The notes: a model not told the origin generated them from the sequence alone. Counted from the first letter of the stretch, positions 56,230 to 64,000 are shown. The stretch is 64,000 nucleotides of DNA from JACMJL01 sp963791805 (GCA_963791805.1 CAWBTU010000006.1:434001-498000), one strand, 5' to 3'. Numbers and translations: made by a program.

Positions 56230-56300
56230 TGAAAAATTCACTGCACCAAGAAAGACTAAGCTGTTTAATAGTTGGCTAAAATAATCTCTACACATAAAAA
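56230..56300. repeat. Partial copy of the long inverted repeat
   Basis: It contains ATTCACTGCACCAAGAAAGACTAAGCTGTTTAAT, close to the first copy's left arm, and AATAATCTCTACACATAAA, identical to its right arm, with the middle deleted. Confidence 0.6.
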
Positions 56301-56346
56301 AACTCATATTATTAAGAACTAAACAAGTTTTTAATAATATGAGTTT
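56300..56346. terminator. Terminator hairpin downstream of the sigma-54 activator gene
   Basis: AAAACTCATATTATT (about 56299) pairs perfectly with AATAATATGAGTTTT (about 56332). With T-rich flanks on both strands it suits the minus-strand activator gene. Confidence 0.75.
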
Positions 56347-56422
56347 TAACATTTATAGTATTGTGAAGTGTGGTATATTATAAATTCAACAAGTCAATAT
56401 GTTATAAATGGAATTTTACTGT

Positions 56423-58429
56423 TTACAACAAATCATATTCCTCTAATCTTCTATACAATGTTTTTCTAGAAATCCCTAAATACTTAGCTGTATTAGTTTT
56501 ATTGTATTTATTAATTTCTAAAGCGTTAATTATATATTCTTTAGTATATGGTACAAAGGATTTAATGTTTGGTTGTACAGGTTTGACAATGTTTTCTACA
56601 ATAGGTTGAGTAGTTATTGGAGCAACTTCTTTTATAGTTACACTAGGGATTTTCTCCAGCATAGGGTCTTCCATTATATAATTAGCAATATGCTCATAGG
56701 TTATTATTGGGCTGTCATATACTTGTATTACACCTTCAAGTAAATTTTGTAATTGTCTTACGTTGCCAGGCCAAAGATATTCTGTAAAGAAAGACTTTAC
56801 TTGAGGAGACAGAGAAACTGGGGGTTTATTTATTCTTTTGCATATCTTCTCTATAAATTGATCACCTAATAGCAATATGTCATCTTTTCTATATCTTAGT
56901 GGAGGTATATAAAGCCTTATTATTCCTAATCGATAGTAAAGGTCCTCACGAAATTCTCCTTTTTCTACTTTTTCTTTTAGATTTTTATTTGTTGCGGCAA
57001 TTATTCTTACATTTATAGTTGTGGAAGTATTGCTTCCGATTTTCATAAAGCTTTTTTGCTCAATTACTCTAAGAAGTACTGCTTGCAAATCTAGAGGCAT
57101 GTCTCCAATTTCATCTAGAAATATTGTTCCTTGGTTGGCTAATTCAAATTTTCCAATATTTCCACCTCGTTTTGATCCAGTGTAGGCACCGTCCTCATAA
57201 CCAAAAAGTTCGCTTGATATAAGGTCTTTAGGGAAAGAAGCACAATTTACTGCTATAAAAGGCTTGATTTGTCTATCACTAGCATTGTGAATAGATTGAG
57301 CTATAATATCTTTGCCAACACCACTTTCTCCTAGTAGAAGAATGTTAACAGTGCTTTGAGCTGCGGCCTTGGCTTGGTTAAGTATATTTAAATATTTTTC
57401 ATTTTTTCCTATTATTTGTGAAAAGGTAAAGGTAGCATTGTTTCCTGTATGCTTAGAAATCAAATTTTGGATTCTTTCACGTGAATTTAATATGATTGAA
57501 ACACCTTCTATATGAAAGTTTCTACCATAAAAAGGACGTACGGAAAGGTTAACTTTTAATACCTTTCCTGAAATTGAAAGTTTAATGTCAGTATCCTCAA
57601 TATTGATTTGATTATTAATGAGATTCCAAAAATCTCTATTTTGGGGATATGGATCAATAATTTCTTCTAAAATTCTATAATGCATATCTTTAAAAGGAAT
57701 ATTTAAAAAATTAAAGACTTGCTGATTTATTAGTATGACTTTATTTTTATTAAAGGATTGATCCACAACAATATATCCATCACCAGAGTTAATGAATAGA
57801 TTTATTGACTCAAACCAAAAAAAGTGTAATGCAATTCCTCTTGAAATAGCATCAGCTGTAGCAATAAAACTAGGGTTGCTATTTTCAATTGATGATATTA
57901 CTGCAATCCCACCATATTCACTATCATCCTTTGATTCTTTTTCGAAAATAATTGGAGAGAAGTACATAGCAAAATTAGTTGCGAATTTTGAGAAATTCTC
58001 TTCACCCACAACAGAAACGGACTTTTTCATTTTAAGACCTAGAGAAACTGCGTTAGTTCCAATTACCTTTTCATCCCAAATTGACTTATTCTCTAATTTA
58101 TTTTCTTTTGCCCATTTAAGAAATTCGTCATCTCCGTAGAGTTTTATTAAGCAGCCATTTTTATGAAAAAGTGCTAGTCCAAAATTTAATTTATTAAATC
58201 TTTTTGAAAAAGTTCTAAGCGCATCATTAGCATAATAATATAAGGATTTCCAGTCTTCTTTATTATGTTCAAATTTTTCATCTGAACATAGCAGAGGAAT
58301 GCTTTCCTCTGGATCTATTCCATAAGAGTAGCTCTCTTCCCAAGAGTCTACTAAATAATCTGGTAGTTTCTTTCTGAAATTTTTACTTAGATGTAATTCA
58401 GACCAAGTTATATGGGTGACATTATTCAT
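56423..58429 (-). CDS. Sigma-54-dependent transcriptional activator (AcoR/PrdR-like)
   Basis: The 668-residue protein has a GAF-like N-terminal sensor region (about 60-210), a PAS-like region (210-325), and a central AAA+ domain (about 340-575). The AAA+ domain carries Walker A LLLGESGVGKD, the sigma-54 contact loop GAYTGS (GAFTGA in most) and Walker B FLDEIGDM. A Fis-type helix-turn-helix ends it (NKTNTAKYLGISRKTLYRRL). It opens sigma-54 promoters in response to a metabolite. It is divergent from the dehydratase operon, whose promoter is of this type, so it is the likely activator. The ATG at 58429 follows GAGGA. Confidence 0.92.
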   Translation of the reverse strand: MNNVTHITWSELHLSKNFRKKLPDYLVDSWEESYSYGIDPEESIPLLCSDEKFEHNKEDWKSLYYYANDALRTFSKRFNKLNFGLALFHKNGCLIKLYGDDEFLKWAKENKLENKSIWDEKVIGTNAVSLGLKMKKSVSVVGEENFSKFATNFAMYFSPIIFEKESKDDSEYGGIAVISSIENSNPSFIATADAISRGIALHFFWFESINLFINSGDGYIVVDQSFNKNKVILINQQVFNFLNIPFKDMHYRILEEIIDPYPQNRDFWNLINNQINIEDTDIKLSISGKVLKVNLSVRPFYGRNFHIEGVSIILNSRERIQNLISKHTGNNATFTFSQIIGKNEKYLNILNQAKAAAQSTVNILLLGESGVGKDIIAQSIHNASDRQIKPFIAVNCASFPKDLISSELFGYEDGAYTGSKRGGNIGKFELANQGTIFLDEIGDMPLDLQAVLLRVIEQKSFMKIGSNTSTTINVRIIAATNKNLKEKVEKGEFREDLYYRLGIIRLYIPPLRYRKDDILLLGDQFIEKICKRINKPPVSLSPQVKSFFTEYLWPGNVRQLQNLLEGVIQVYDSPIITYEHIANYIMEDPMLEKIPSVTIKEVAPITTQPIVENIVKPVQPNIKSFVPYTKEYIINALEINKYNKTNTAKYLGISRKTLYRRLEEYDLL

Positions 58430-58497
58430 GGTGTTTATCCTCCATTTGACTATTTTTTCTATAATTAATTATAGTATAACTTTAGATGATAAGCAAT

Positions 58498-58557
58498 GTG
58501 TATCAAATGAGACACATTATATATCAAGTATGACCTTAATCGTATCAATAATGATAC
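58498..58557. promoter_or_regulatory. Two dyads, probable activator binding sites (UAS)
   Basis: GTGTATC-AAAT-GAGACAC at 58498-58515 (one mismatch) and the perfect GTATCA-ATAA-TGATAC at 58542-58557 are centred 43 bp apart, 150-210 bp upstream of the sigma-54 promoter. That is the usual position for enhancer sites of AcoR-type activators. Another inverted pair, ATGTGACTTG/CAAGTTACAT, lies at 58561-58605. Confidence 0.6.
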
Positions 58558-58709
58558 AAAATGTGACTTGATAATAGTTAATCTTTAGCTGTCACCAAGT
58601 TACATTGAAATATAAGAAATAAAACTGGGTGCTTGTAACGGAGCATTTGTGCGGTAACTAAAGTTATGAAATTAGTATTTTGTGATGAAAAACAGAAATT
58701 TTTGAATTC

Positions 58710-58725
58710 TGGCATGAAAGTTGCT
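58710..58725 (+). promoter_or_regulatory. Sigma-54 (-24/-12) promoter of the first dehydratase operon
   Basis: TGGCAT-GAAAG-TTGCT has the GG and GC of the sigma-54 consensus TGGCAC-N5-TTGCA at the correct spacing. The transcript would start about 58737, giving a leader of roughly 200 nt. Confidence 0.85.
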
Positions 58726-58736
58726 ATTAATATAGT

Positions 58737-58877
58737 GTAAACCTTTGCATACTTAATAATTTATATTGGACTTATTCTAGTATGAATCATGTTCGTAGTG
58801 CAAGGTGATATAACAGCGCTGTAAATCTATATTATTAAAAAACTAGACCTGCGACCTTTTGAAGGCGTGGGATCTAG
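58737..58877 (+). ncRNA. Structured leader RNA shared by two dehydratase operons, copy 1
   Basis: GTAAACCTTTGCAT opens the leader and can pair with GTGCAAGGT (about 58797). A second hairpin at 58843-58877 has the outer stem CTAGA/TCTAG and conserved inner bases GACCTGCGACCT...AGGCGTGGGATC. The leader at 63473-63547 shares both parts (GTAAACCTTTGCAT, TGCAA and GACCTGAGACCT...AGGCATGGGATC), while the linkers differ. Conserved stems with varied linkers suggest a regulatory RNA. No known riboswitch class was recognised. Confidence 0.55.
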
Positions 58878-58937
58878 TAAAAAATTAGTATACTGAAAGA
58901 ATTAAAATACTCAAAAAAACGAAAAGAGGGGAATTTG

Positions 58938-60110
58938 GTGAAAGAATTAAAAGGAATAGGTTTTTTCGAAAATCTTTTTAAAAACCCAAAAAATGAGTTA
59001 GTTGAAAAAGCATTGAGCGAGGGTAAGACAGCTGTTGGCTACAATTGCTATGTTGTACCTGAAGTACTTTTAAATGCAGGAAATACCTTTGGATTATGGA
59101 TGACTGCACCAGACGTTACCAGCACAATTCAAGCAGATTTCTATTTATCAGCGGTAGCTTGCACATATTGTAAAGCTTTGCTTCAAGCAGGCATGGACGG
59201 TACTTATGAATTTATGGGTGCTACAGTTTTTGCTCCTACTTGTGATCATATTAGAAGAAGCGGTCAACATTTTGGACTTCAAAACGTAAATTCAGATAAT
59301 CCAAAATACTTTAATTATATGGTCGATTCTCCAGGAAAGAAGACAGTTGGAACTGTTGAATGGTTTGCAAAGGATTTAAGAGTATTGGCTGATAAATTAA
59401 ATGAGGCATATGATACTAACATAAATGATGAAACAGTTAAAAAATCAATTAAGGAATTTAATGAATTCAACTCTTTAATGAAGTCTATTGGAGATTTTAG
59501 AAAAGGCGAAAACCCTAGAATAACTGGAGCCGAATGGCATAAAATATATGGCGCTAGCAAAATCGCACCAAAGTACCTTTTAATTGAGCCATTAAAGAAA
59601 ATAAAGGCAGAAATAGAAGCTAGAGAAATAGAAGAAAATAAAGCTATTAAAATGATGGTAGTAGGATCAACTTTTGATAAATACGAATTTATAGAGTTAA
59701 TTGAAGCTCAAGGAGCAATTGTAGTAGCTGATAGATATTGCTTTGGCTCACTTCCAGGAATGGAACCAGTTAAAGAAGATGGAGATCCGTTTATTAACAT
59801 CGCAGAATACTATCTAGATACTTGTCAATGCCCTAGAATGATGGAAAATGGTCCTAAGAGAATAGAATATTCTAAGGAATTGATAAAAGAATACGATGTA
59901 GAAGGAATAATATTCCAGCAAATGACTTTCTGTGATTTATGGAACTATGAAGGCATAAGCGTATCAAGAGCAATGAAGAAATTTGATATGCCTTATGTTA
60001 ATATTTCTAGAGAATTTACAATAACTGGTGAAGGACAGATTCGTACTCGTGTTCAGGCATTTGTAGAGAGTATAAAATCTAAAAGAGAATTAGAACTACT
60101 AAAAAAATAG
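58938..60110 (+). CDS. 2-hydroxyacyl-CoA dehydratase D-component, smaller subunit (HgdB-like)
   Basis: The 390-residue protein matches the 2-hydroxyacyl-CoA dehydratase / benzoyl-CoA reductase family. Cysteines in VACTYCKALL, APTCDHIRR and QCPRMMENG may hold its 4Fe-4S cluster. With its partner it removes water from a 2-hydroxyacyl-CoA by a ketyl-radical route after one-electron activation. The substrate is unknown; no CoA-transferase or acyl-CoA dehydrogenase lies in view. The start is GTG 58938, 6 bp after GAGGGG (TTG 58935 is too close). It is first in an operon with a sigma-54 promoter. Confidence 0.85.
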   Translation: MKELKGIGFFENLFKNPKNELVEKALSEGKTAVGYNCYVVPEVLLNAGNTFGLWMTAPDVTSTIQADFYLSAVACTYCKALLQAGMDGTYEFMGATVFAPTCDHIRRSGQHFGLQNVNSDNPKYFNYMVDSPGKKTVGTVEWFAKDLRVLADKLNEAYDTNINDETVKKSIKEFNEFNSLMKSIGDFRKGENPRITGAEWHKIYGASKIAPKYLLIEPLKKIKAEIEAREIEENKAIKMMVVGSTFDKYEFIELIEAQGAIVVADRYCFGSLPGMEPVKEDGDPFINIAEYYLDTCQCPRMMENGPKRIEYSKELIKEYDVEGIIFQQMTFCDLWNYEGISVSRAMKKFDMPYVNISREFTITGEGQIRTRVQAFVESIKSKRELELLKK

Positions 60111-60178
60111 GAGACATTTAATAGCTTATATTTAATAGGCTTTCAAGAACTGTCCCTAAAAAAAGAAAGGTGGATATT

Positions 60179-61918
60179 ATGAAGAATTTAAAAGAGATTA
60201 GTACTCTTGTAAAGGTTGCTTCTGCTATGGTAAATGAAGCCAAAGGTTCTGAAGCAGCAGTGAAAGCAAAAGCAGATGTTAAGGAAAGTTTCAAAGGAAT
60301 AAAGGCTTCAGGTAATACTTCAAAATTAGCTAAGAATATTATAGCTAGCCAAAAAACAAAACTAAAATTAGCCAAAGAAATGCTTAATTCTGATGAAGCT
60401 GAATTTATAAAAACAGCAATAAAGGAGTCAGAAGGTGGAAAGAAACTTGCCAATAATTTAGATGCAATTGGTGACATGATTCCATGGGCAATAAAAAGGG
60501 AATATACAAATTATAGATATTGGTTGATAAATAATTATTCATTGTTGAAATTTACATTATCTGTACCTCCAGCAAAACTATTAGAAATGTTTATGAAACA
60601 CCAATGGATGATTGATTTTACAAAAGGAAATGCTATGTCAACAAGATATCAAGAAGGAAGGACAGGAGCAAATTTCTATAGCATGCATGAAGAATTGAAG
60701 TATGTAATAGCAGTAAATGCTCAGATGTTAACAGATGCAATAAACCATCCTGAAAGACTTATTCTTTTACAAAACGTTGTTGCTACAGAAATTCTTTCAG
60801 CTATGGGGCTATTCTTCCATCCCTGTGAATTAGGGTCAACTTTAGGTAAGCTAGATCAATGGGCTGTATTACCATACCTAGAGGCTGGAGAAGCAGCTGG
60901 ATTATCTGTTGATACATGCGGATTACCTAAATCAACACTGGGAATGTGTTTAGAAAATGACTTTCCTGAGGCAACTGCAATTTTAGGTTGTAACTATCCT
61001 TGTGATGGAGGCATGGCATCCTACAGTTTAATTGCAGATATGACAGGTCTTCCAATCTTCAGATTGAATATGCCTTATGATTTAAGAGGCGAAGGTTATG
61101 TAGACAACTTTGTTCAAGATTTGAAGGATATGATTATATTCTTAGAAGCAAATACTCCAGGAAGAATGGATTGGGACAAGCTAAGAACAATATGTGAAGG
61201 CTATAATAAAATGGTTGAACTTGAATATGAAAGATGGGAAATGACTAAAATGCCTAACCCACCTTTAACTAATGATTGTTTACAACAAACTCACTACTAC
61301 AATTTTAGCTATTTATCATCATTACCGATGACAGTAAAGTTACATGAAAAATTATATAATATGAATAAAAAAGCCATAGCAAAAGGACAAAGTTCTTTTG
61401 ACAATATGAGATATAGAGCTGTAATCTGGAATCCACCACCATCAGCTTGGGGACATTGGTATGGATGGATTGAAAGATGTTGGGGTGTAGGAGTAGTATT
61501 TGATATTGAAACTAGTGGTACTATGTGGCATATTGATACAACAGACAATGAAACAATGCTTAAAGGTTTAGCTAAACGTTATATGTGGCAAATAATGGCT
61601 AAGCATACTAAGGGACCTGCTTCCAATTATCTTGGAGATTTCTATAATGCTTTAGAAGATTACAAACCTGACTTTATAATTTATCCAAAACCAATTGGAT
61701 GTAAGAACGTTATGACAATGGAAGGAACTATTAAGGAAGAATGTAAGAAGAGGAACTTACCATTATGTATGTTCAAAATGGAATTACAGGACAACAGAGT
61801 TGCTTCAAGACAACAGATGAAAGATGAATTTACTAAATTTATGACAGAAATAATGCATGCAGAGCCGTTAGATGCTAGTTTATTAAGAGTAGATGATAGT
61901 GATGCAGGTAAGTGGTAA
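60179..61918 (+). CDS. 2-hydroxyacyl-CoA dehydratase D-component, larger subunit (HgdA-like)
   Basis: The 579-residue protein is the partner subunit. The conserved core starts near residue 100, with FFHPCELGSTLG, VDTCGLPKSTLGMC, GCNYPCDGG and WNPPPSAWGHWYGWIE. Its N-terminus has an extra ~95 residues, rich in K, A and E, and the total length exceeds the usual 430-480. The extension is helical with no clear family. The ATG at 60179 follows AAAGGTGG. It lies 68 bp after the first subunit and 138 bp before the activase, with a hairpin between. Confidence 0.83.
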   Translation: MKNLKEISTLVKVASAMVNEAKGSEAAVKAKADVKESFKGIKASGNTSKLAKNIIASQKTKLKLAKEMLNSDEAEFIKTAIKESEGGKKLANNLDAIGDMIPWAIKREYTNYRYWLINNYSLLKFTLSVPPAKLLEMFMKHQWMIDFTKGNAMSTRYQEGRTGANFYSMHEELKYVIAVNAQMLTDAINHPERLILLQNVVATEILSAMGLFFHPCELGSTLGKLDQWAVLPYLEAGEAAGLSVDTCGLPKSTLGMCLENDFPEATAILGCNYPCDGGMASYSLIADMTGLPIFRLNMPYDLRGEGYVDNFVQDLKDMIIFLEANTPGRMDWDKLRTICEGYNKMVELEYERWEMTKMPNPPLTNDCLQQTHYYNFSYLSSLPMTVKLHEKLYNMNKKAIAKGQSSFDNMRYRAVIWNPPPSAWGHWYGWIERCWGVGVVFDIETSGTMWHIDTTDNETMLKGLAKRYMWQIMAKHTKGPASNYLGDFYNALEDYKPDFIIYPKPIGCKNVMTMEGTIKEECKKRNLPLCMFKMELQDNRVASRQQMKDEFTKFMTEIMHAEPLDASLLRVDDSDAGKW

Positions 61919-61950
61919 AAACATATTAACATATATTTTTATAAATTCAA

Positions 61951-61999
61951 GCTTATAGTATTTATGACTTTAGAAAATGGAAATGTAAATACTATAAGC
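61951..61999. promoter_or_regulatory. Perfect 14-bp inverted repeat between dehydratase and activase genes
   Basis: GCTTATAGTATTTA at 61951-61964 pairs exactly with TAAATACTATAAGC at 61986-61999 around 21 nt. There is no T-run. It may set mRNA stability so that little activase is made relative to the dehydratase, as the activase acts catalytically. Confidence 0.6.
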
Positions 62000-62056
62000 A
62001 AGAAATAGTTTGTACTTTTAAAATTAGAAAAGGGTTTTATAAAGGAGAAGATTAAA

Positions 62057-62872
62057 ATGTCAAAATATTATTGTGGGTGCGATGTTGGATCAACCTATGC
62101 AAAATGTGTAATTTTAGATGAAAATAAGAATATTATTTCTAAGGCAACTGTTAGAAGTAAAGTTGATCCAGGTGAGTCCGCAAAAGCAACTATTACTGAA
62201 GCTTTAAAAAATGTAGATGGAATTAGTACTCCTGAAGAACTTACTTATATTATTGGAACTGGTTATGGAAGAACGCAAGTTGCTCTTGCAAACGAAAATA
62301 TCTCTGAAATTAGCTGCCATGCTATGGGAGTTCATGCAGTTAATCCTACAGTTAGAACTATAATAGATATTGGTGGACAAGATGTAAAGGGTATTAGTGT
62401 AGATGCTGACGGTTCTGTTAAAGATTTCGGAATGAATGATAAATGCGCAGCTGGAACTGGAAGATTCTTTGAATTGATGGCTAGAGCGCTTGAAGTAGAT
62501 ATTGAAGAATTTTCTGGGTTGTCACTAAAGTCTACAAAAAATGTTTCGATAACATCGCAATGCAGTGTGTTTGCAGAGACAGAAGTTATAAGTCTTTTAG
62601 CTCAAAAGGTATCAACATCAGATATAGCTCAAGGTATACAAGTATCAGTTGCTAAGCGTTGTTTTGGAATGGCTAAAAGTGTAGGATTAATAGATGGTGT
62701 AACAGTTACTGGTGGATGCGCTAAAAACGAGGGATTAATACTTGCTTTAGAAAAAGTCTTAAGGGTTAAGATAGTAAGACTTAATGAAGACCCACAATTG
62801 ATGGGAGCTCTAGGAGCGGCAGTATATGCTGTTCAAAAGAGTAAGGTACAAGGTTTAAAATTAAAATATTAA
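62057..62872 (+). CDS. 2-hydroxyacyl-CoA dehydratase activator (HgdC-type ATPase)
   Basis: The 271-residue ASKHA-fold ATPase has phosphate loops GCDVGSTYAK and DIGGQDVKGI. Cluster cysteines C130 (NDKCAAGTGRF) and C169 (SQCSVFAE) carry the 4Fe-4S cluster shared across the dimer. It is the archerase that injects an electron into the dehydratase at the cost of ATP. All key residues are intact. The ribosome-binding site is AAAGGAG. Confidence 0.93.
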   Translation: MSKYYCGCDVGSTYAKCVILDENKNIISKATVRSKVDPGESAKATITEALKNVDGISTPEELTYIIGTGYGRTQVALANENISEISCHAMGVHAVNPTVRTIIDIGGQDVKGISVDADGSVKDFGMNDKCAAGTGRFFELMARALEVDIEEFSGLSLKSTKNVSITSQCSVFAETEVISLLAQKVSTSDIAQGIQVSVAKRCFGMAKSVGLIDGVTVTGGCAKNEGLILALEKVLRVKIVRLNEDPQLMGALGAAVYAVQKSKVQGLKLKY

Positions 62873-62896
62873 GCTAAAAGGAGGTAAGTTCTTATC

Positions 62897-63046
62897 ATGA
62901 TAATAAAGAAAGCAGTTAAAGCATTTGTGGTTGCAAATGCAATAGGATATACGGTTTATAAACTAAGACTAGATGAAAAGCTAATTCGTGCAATAGAGCC
63001 AAGCTATAGAGAATTGGTAGCTTCACTAAAGCCAAAAACAGAATAA
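62897..63046 (+). CDS. 49-residue protein at the end of the dehydratase operon
   Basis: An ATG 12 bp after AAAGGAGG opens a frame whose product has a hydrophobic-amphipathic start (IIKKAVKAFVVANAIGYTVYKLRL) and an EPSYRELVASLKPKTE tail. It lies 24 bp after the activase stop and just before the operon terminator. It might associate with the complex or the membrane; no family recognised. Confidence 0.55.
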   Translation: MIIKKAVKAFVVANAIGYTVYKLRLDEKLIRAIEPSYRELVASLKPKTE

Positions 63047-63063
63047 GAGATTTTTATAATAAA

Positions 63064-63101
63064 AGGGTAGAGGTTAATTTAGTAACCTCTACCCTTTTAT
63101 T
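63064..63101 (+). terminator. Operon terminator
   Basis: GGGTAGAGGTTA (about 63065) pairs with TAACCTCTACCC (about 63083), followed by TTTTATT. Confidence 0.9.
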
Positions 63102-63412
63102 ATAAAGTTTTTTGCTCCATAGTATCCCTGTCATCGCCATTTTCACCCAATATAAGAGTAGCAGATTTTGCTTGTTTAAGAAGAATAAAATGATAAAAAA
63201 CTTGTGTAAGTTATTTTAGATAAGTGAAGAATATGTAAAATATGTAACACAAGGTGTAAATGTACTTTTACATAGTGAGTAATAATTTAAGTAATCTTGG
63301 AGAATAAAATAGAAGTGTTTTTACAAATGGAAAATTAAGATAAAAAATAAAATTAGTAATAGACTTGGATACAAGAATCTATAACGGTATTCGAAGGAAT
63401 TATTAAAAATGT

Positions 63413-63428
63413 TGGCATACATTATGCT
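63413..63428 (+). promoter_or_regulatory. Sigma-54 (-24/-12) promoter of the second dehydratase operon
   Basis: TGGCAT-ACATT-ATGCT keeps GG and GC at the required spacing. The GTATCA-type dyads seen before the first operon were not found here; a TGTAAA/TTTACA palindrome lies near 63258-63275. Confidence 0.75.
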
Positions 63429-63472
63429 ATTAAGTACATTGTGAAGTATGTAGGCGCGTTTGAATATTTTAA

Positions 63473-63547
63473 ATGTAAACCTTTGCATCGTTAGTTATCA
63501 TAATAAAATGCAAATTGACCTGAGACCTCTATGAGGCATGGGATCAA
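63473..63547 (+). ncRNA. Structured leader RNA, copy 2
   Basis: TTTGCAT (about 63482) pairs with ATGCAAA (about 63508). The second hairpin at 63515-63547 has the stem TTGA/TCAA and GACCTGAGACCT...AGGCATGGGATC. See copy 1 at 58737-58877. The ribosome-binding region (AAAAGAGGGGAATTTG) is also the same in both operons. Confidence 0.55.
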
Positions 63548-63588
63548 ACCAAATTAAGCTATTATTAAGAAGAAAAGAGGGGAATTTG

Positions 63589-64000
63589 GTGAAAGAATTA
63601 AAAGGATTGAGTTTTTTGAGGGCCTTTTAGAGACGCCAAGAAATGAATTGGTGGACAAGGCAATAGCTGATGGCAGAACTGCTATAGGCTATAACTGTTA
63701 TGTTGTGCCAGAAGCACTTATTAATGCAGGAAATGTATTTCCAATATGGCTTAGAGCACCAGGGGTTGAAAGTACTTCAGAAGCAGATTACTATTTATCA
63801 AATGTAATTTGCTCATATGCCAAATCTTTATTGCAGGCTGGATTAGAAGGAGCATATGATTTTTTAGGAGCATTAGTTTTCGCTCCTAGTTGTGACCATA
63901 TACGTAGAGGCGCACAGCATCTAGATTTGCAAAAAGCAGTTGGAAATAATGAAAAATTTTTTACATTTGCAATTGATGCTGCAAATAAAGTAGCTCCTTA
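63589..64000 (+). CDS. Second HgdB-like dehydratase subunit, partial at window end, frame broken at a T-run
   Basis: The paralogue of the gene at 58938 begins with GTG in the same leader context. KELKGLSFF is followed by a break at a run of six T (63612-63617). With seven T the frame continues EGLLETPRNELVDKAIADGRTAIGYNCYVVPEALINAGN to the window end, keeping the conserved cysteines (NVICSYAK, APSCDHIRR). About 137 residues are visible; the rest lies outside. The missing T is likely a homopolymer undercall, but a real frameshift cannot be excluded. Confidence 0.75.

Noticed and set aside
56101..56352. 83-codon minus-strand frame in the inverted-repeat region
   Set aside because: It runs through the repeat arms and terminator hairpin, has no ribosome-binding site and resembles no protein.
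1..64000. CRISPR arrays, tRNA and rRNA genes
   Set aside because: No regularly spaced repeats, no cloverleaf with the GGTTCRA arm, and no rRNA core sequence were seen by eye in the intergenic regions.

Overview
The window is AT-rich, uses clostridial ribosome-binding sites (GGAGG-type, many TTG and GTG starts), and carries 2-hydroxyacyl-CoA dehydratase genes, a BlaI/BlaR1 pair, LytTR signalling and many lipoproteins. It looks like chromosome of an anaerobic low-GC Firmicute, most likely Clostridium sensu stricto. No rRNA, tRNA or CRISPR array was seen.

Layout. 1-8.0 kb: an internally deleted IS4-type element, then a small carboxylation locus. It encodes fused AccD-AccA carboxyltransferase, an oxaloacetate decarboxylase alpha-type carboxyltransferase broken by a frameshift and by an IS with a 29-bp target duplication, a biotin carrier and an Sfp-type phosphopantetheinyl transferase. 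There is no biotin carboxylase, so the set resembles an ATP-independent transcarboxylase making malonyl-CoA from oxaloacetate. 8-13.7 kb: decayed fragments, an ECF sigma/anti-sigma pair, a methyltransferase, a tiny hydrophobic peptide gene and a secreted beta-helix protein. 13.9-26.1 kb: an accessory block with a TPR-DUF4037/DUF4125 pair, an AAA+/DUF4143 protein and a complete Wadjet (JetDABC) plasmid-defence operon. 26.5-34.4 kb: blaI-blaR1 with two operators, a Crp/Fnr regulator, an aconitase-superfamily enzyme pair, a LysA-like decarboxylase and its divergent MocR regulator. 34.8-44.3 kb: two two-component systems with lipoproteins, a ComEC-like secreted hydrolase and a second tiny hydrophobic peptide gene. 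44.4-47.3 kb: a lone 943-residue kinase-like/SIR2/eIF2B-like fusion that I do not recognise as a described system. 48.0-55.9 kb: a Moco riboswitch and a molybdenum cofactor operon (mog, moeA, moaC, moaA, MOSC, a SUOX-like protein, mobA, mobB) beside the wreck of a molybdoenzyme gene. 56.4-64 kb: a sigma-54 activator divergent from a 2-hydroxyacyl-CoA dehydratase operon, then the start of a paralogous operon. Both operons have sigma-54 promoters and share an RNA-like leader.

The strongest candidates for something undescribed are: (1) the kinase-like/SIR2/eIF2B-like fusion; (2) the pair of homologous 26-residue hydrophobic peptide genes with conserved leaders and shared hairpins, plus related short promoter-terminator units elsewhere, which look like a type I toxin-antitoxin family; (3) the two-hairpin leader shared by the dehydratase operons; (4) the transcarboxylase-like malonyl-CoA locus.

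Caution on quality: at least five genes are split by 1- or 2-base shifts lying exactly in homopolymer runs (G8, A7, T6, A6, A5). In each, lengthening the run restores one uninterrupted frame. This looks more like homopolymer undercalling than five independent pseudogenes, so the affected genes should not be called dead without better reads.
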